This document shows positions 61,931 through 64,000 of a stretch of DNA of 64,000 nucleotides, piece by piece; positions within the stretch are counted from its first letter, which is position 1; each line of letters opens with the position of its first letter. The notes below the pieces were generated by a model. The model made no database searches. It had not been told where the DNA came from and saw only the letters and a program-made list of their open reading frames with translations. The DNA is from Heterobilharzia americana (lineage: Eukaryota; Platyhelminthes; Trematoda; Strigeidida; Schistosomatidae). The stretch spans positions 57,605,257-57,669,256 of the forward strand of contig OX104128.1 in the NCBI GenBank assembly GCA_944470555.2. The letters are read 5' to 3'. The translations under genes were made by a program, and so were the position numbers.

Positions 61931-63090
61931 ATAAATGACCTGAAAGGGGCAGCGTGTTTAGGTATGATGAAGATCGTCATTCAATGAGTGTGGCCGCTTG
62001 AAACGCTGACTCTAGCTAGTTGGTCATGTACTACCTATGTTATCTCAGTGTCTCTTACACCCCTCACTGTTTTTTCACCTTCACACTTTTCCGAAGAAGC
62101 GGAACAGTAGTCAGTATATGACGTGACGTCGTGGCTCTATAGTGAGAAGTATATATCGAAAACTGATGGTTAATGCATAGCATACACACTTCCTCAACTT
62201 CGTGCCGGATAACCTGAAAATGTCATCAAAAGTGACATCAATTACAATGGTCCTAAACGAGCATTGACAACAGCGAAGAAGCCATTGTTTCCGTAAGGGA
62301 AACGCTGCAAGTGACGTAATATCACAGCGCTTAGCTAGAACAGTTAGTAGAACGTTTTATGCCGGTTGTATTTGCATATTTTTCAGTAGTTGGCCATTAC
62401 TCAATCCGAGACTAAAGGATAGCCTACATAATCTTAGGCCTTCATCTTTCATATATTACTTGAACTATTCCTGTGGAACAGGTTGTATAGAAGGTACGAT
62501 CAAGCAAGTGCCTCTCTAGATACGAGAACATTTACCGGCTTGGTTTGGAAATGGTGAACAGTTTACGTCCAGGTGTGTGTGACAGACACAGGGCATCACA
62601 AAGGTGCTAATAGAACTTTCAATGTCATACATGAAATACCATAAAGAATTCCATGTGTAGCTCGCTAACGCCTGCTCAACATAACTGTGGCTGACGCAGT
62701 AAAACTGCTCAAACCTGAATTCTGCATTTAGAAAGATCTCCAAGAGTTATTCCTTCCTTAGCCTTCAGTAAACTAAAGGCCACTCTTGTCTTCTCTATAC
62801 ACTGTCTTTTCTTGGACTGTCTATCACATTCTTCATCTCTATATGTATGTGTCATCCTTTCACTAACAAGGAGAAGTCGATTTCTTTACGGTCCTTAAAT
62901 CTCACTCCATTTTTAAATTTTATTCGTCCCAAACTTGGCTTGCTTTTACGCTGTACAAATGCACATTATGAATGTAGAACCTAATGAGAGAATTTATCTA
63001 AAAGAATATTCTTCGTTCAGATTACTGTCTTTTATTAGTGTTATGGAAGTCTTTAAGTGTTCAGCACTTCAATTATTATGATTATTATTG
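61931..63090. other. intronic sequence, nothing recognised
   Basis: Between the L1 3' end and the Sm-alpha copy near exon A. Higher GC at 62.0-62.3 kb, but no family or open frame could be named. Confidence 0.45.
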
Positions 63091-63094
63091 TGAT

Positions 63095-63265
63095 TTATTT
63101 GGTTGCAACCAGCAGAAGAATCCAAGACGCACATCTCGTTCTATTCGAGATTCGTCAGCTGGATGTACCTGCATCATAGTCCAAAGTGGTGTTATTCAAA
63201 CTGAGACTCGAACGTCACTTCAAACGCCAAAGTGTTATCTACTAGATCATTGAAGAATTTTAAAG
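63095..63265 (-). mobile_element. Sm-alpha-like hammerhead SINE
   Basis: Minus copy with reversed hammerhead (core CTGACGA; GAGA in place of GAAA; GTC present; stem I ATCCAG/TTGGAT) and reversed tRNA-like boxes. About 230 bases past the donor of exon A in the transcript. Confidence 0.72.
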
Positions 63266-63493
63266 AAATTCGAAAAAGTAGTCTATATGCAGACAACTGA
63301 TATTCTATGATAATTATAAACAAATTTATTGCTTCTTGTTAAGAACTATTTGGCTCCGACATTGTTTTCCTTAGAAAAATAAAAGAATCTTTCACGGTTA
63401 TATTTAAACAAAAAAAAGGTGCTGCATAAAAACACCTAGATGAACAATATACACATAAATAGTTGCAAGGGCTAAGTACAATATATAACCTAC

Positions 63494-63631
63494 TTTTAGC
63501 GGTGAGAAAAATCGATCATGTACTTTAGTATATTCTCGAACCCATGAATTACAATTATATATATAAGCGGCAACAAGATATTCACGAAGCACTGGTCCAA
63601 TTATATTGGCCCATTTGTTTAATAGGTCATT
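63494..63631 (-). CDS. NF1: neurofibromin exon A: Sec14-like lipid-binding domain
   Basis: First exon of the gene visible here, in transcript order: 46 codons, phase 0 at both ends, acceptor TTTTACAG and donor GTAGGT. It reads NDLLNKW...YIYNCNSWVREYTK...SPLK. The block YIYNCNSWVREYTK is almost the same as human neurofibromin inside its Sec14/CRAL-TRIO-like lobe, which binds phospholipid. The frame opens directly after the acceptor, so no start codon is expected. The preceding exon is not in the remaining 370 bases, which are intron and a family B repeat. Confidence 0.93.
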
Positions 63632-63774
63632 CTGTAAAATTGTAAAATAAAAAGGCAAAATTTATTAAAACTTTATATACATATAATCACTATATTGTGC
63701 TAATTTAATACCTACAAGTTTTTTATCTGAATCAAAATGGATTTGAGAAAGACTAAAGTGTAGTTTAATTTGAG

Positions 63775-64000
63775 GGTTTGTGGAGATTTAGTTGGTATTC
63801 ATCATGAACTGATATCAATTGGAGGAATAGTGGAAAAACCTGGGAGCACTGGACAGCTGTCTAATCCTAGTACGGGACTCCTCGGCAGTGCACATCTACG
63901 ACCCCACCACATCCCGCCCCACTAGGGATCGAACCCAGCACCTAACCACTGAGCCACTCCATCGGAATTCATTGGTCCACATTCCCAACTTCTGTCAGTT
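63775..64000 (-). mobile_element. family B hammerhead SINE, cut by the window end
   Basis: Reversed hammerhead with stem I GCACTG/CAGTGC intact but core boxes CCGAGGA and TTAGA changed. Reversed box B GGGATCGAACCCAGCACC, box A region ACCACTGAGCCACTCC, then CCCAACTTCTGTCAGTT at the edge. Confidence 0.75.

Overview
The window is AT-rich, intron-dominated flatworm DNA, most likely from a blood fluke (Schistosoma or a close relative; species not resolved). Three things point there. Conserved coding pieces are short islands bounded by GT-AG introns of 1.6-7.3 kb. The introns are full of decayed non-LTR retrotransposons and Penelope-like elements. Many tRNA-headed short repeats carry a hammerhead ribozyme, as the schistosome Sm-alpha repeats do.

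One host gene can be supported: a neurofibromin (NF1, Ras-GAP) homologue on the minus strand, running from about 63.6 kb down to 3.0 kb and open at both ends. Fourteen exons were placed by splice sites, reading-frame continuity and similarity to human neurofibromin as I remember it. They total 3,821 nt, one base short of 1,274 codons. They cover part of the Sec14-like domain, the PH-like module, the long helical C-terminal region and the Ser-rich tail. The upstream GAP domain and the final C-terminal exons lie outside. All exon junctions agree in phase except that the exon at 39.8-40.1 kb lacks one base.

The introns hold the rest. (1) Five 5'-truncated copies of one non-LTR element (called L1 here), all on the plus strand, antisense to NF1. 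(2) A second non-LTR group (L2) on both strands, with larger RT-bearing pieces at 26.4-27.1 kb and 34.6-36.9 kb. (3) Four Penelope-like fragments, three of them around the small exon at 53.5 kb. (4) Sm-alpha-like hammerhead SINEs, often as minus/plus pairs. (5) A second hammerhead-bearing tRNA-SINE family (family B), often an inverted dimer with a ribozyme on each strand; one 561-bp insertion has a 10-bp target duplication and an unoccupied relative elsewhere in the window. (6) Other tRNA-like SINE families (C, D, E), a MITE-like family, a 199-bp tandem repeat and microsatellites.

Stretches over 300 bases where I saw no gene and no recognised repeat include 1-670, 2270-2996, 4480-5750, 9800-10960, 12180-12690, 15540-17330, 22000-23740, 27090-28180, 28310-29220, 31513-32620, 41950-42920, 44360-45730 and 61930-63090. 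Names L1, L2 and B-E are local labels, not database names.
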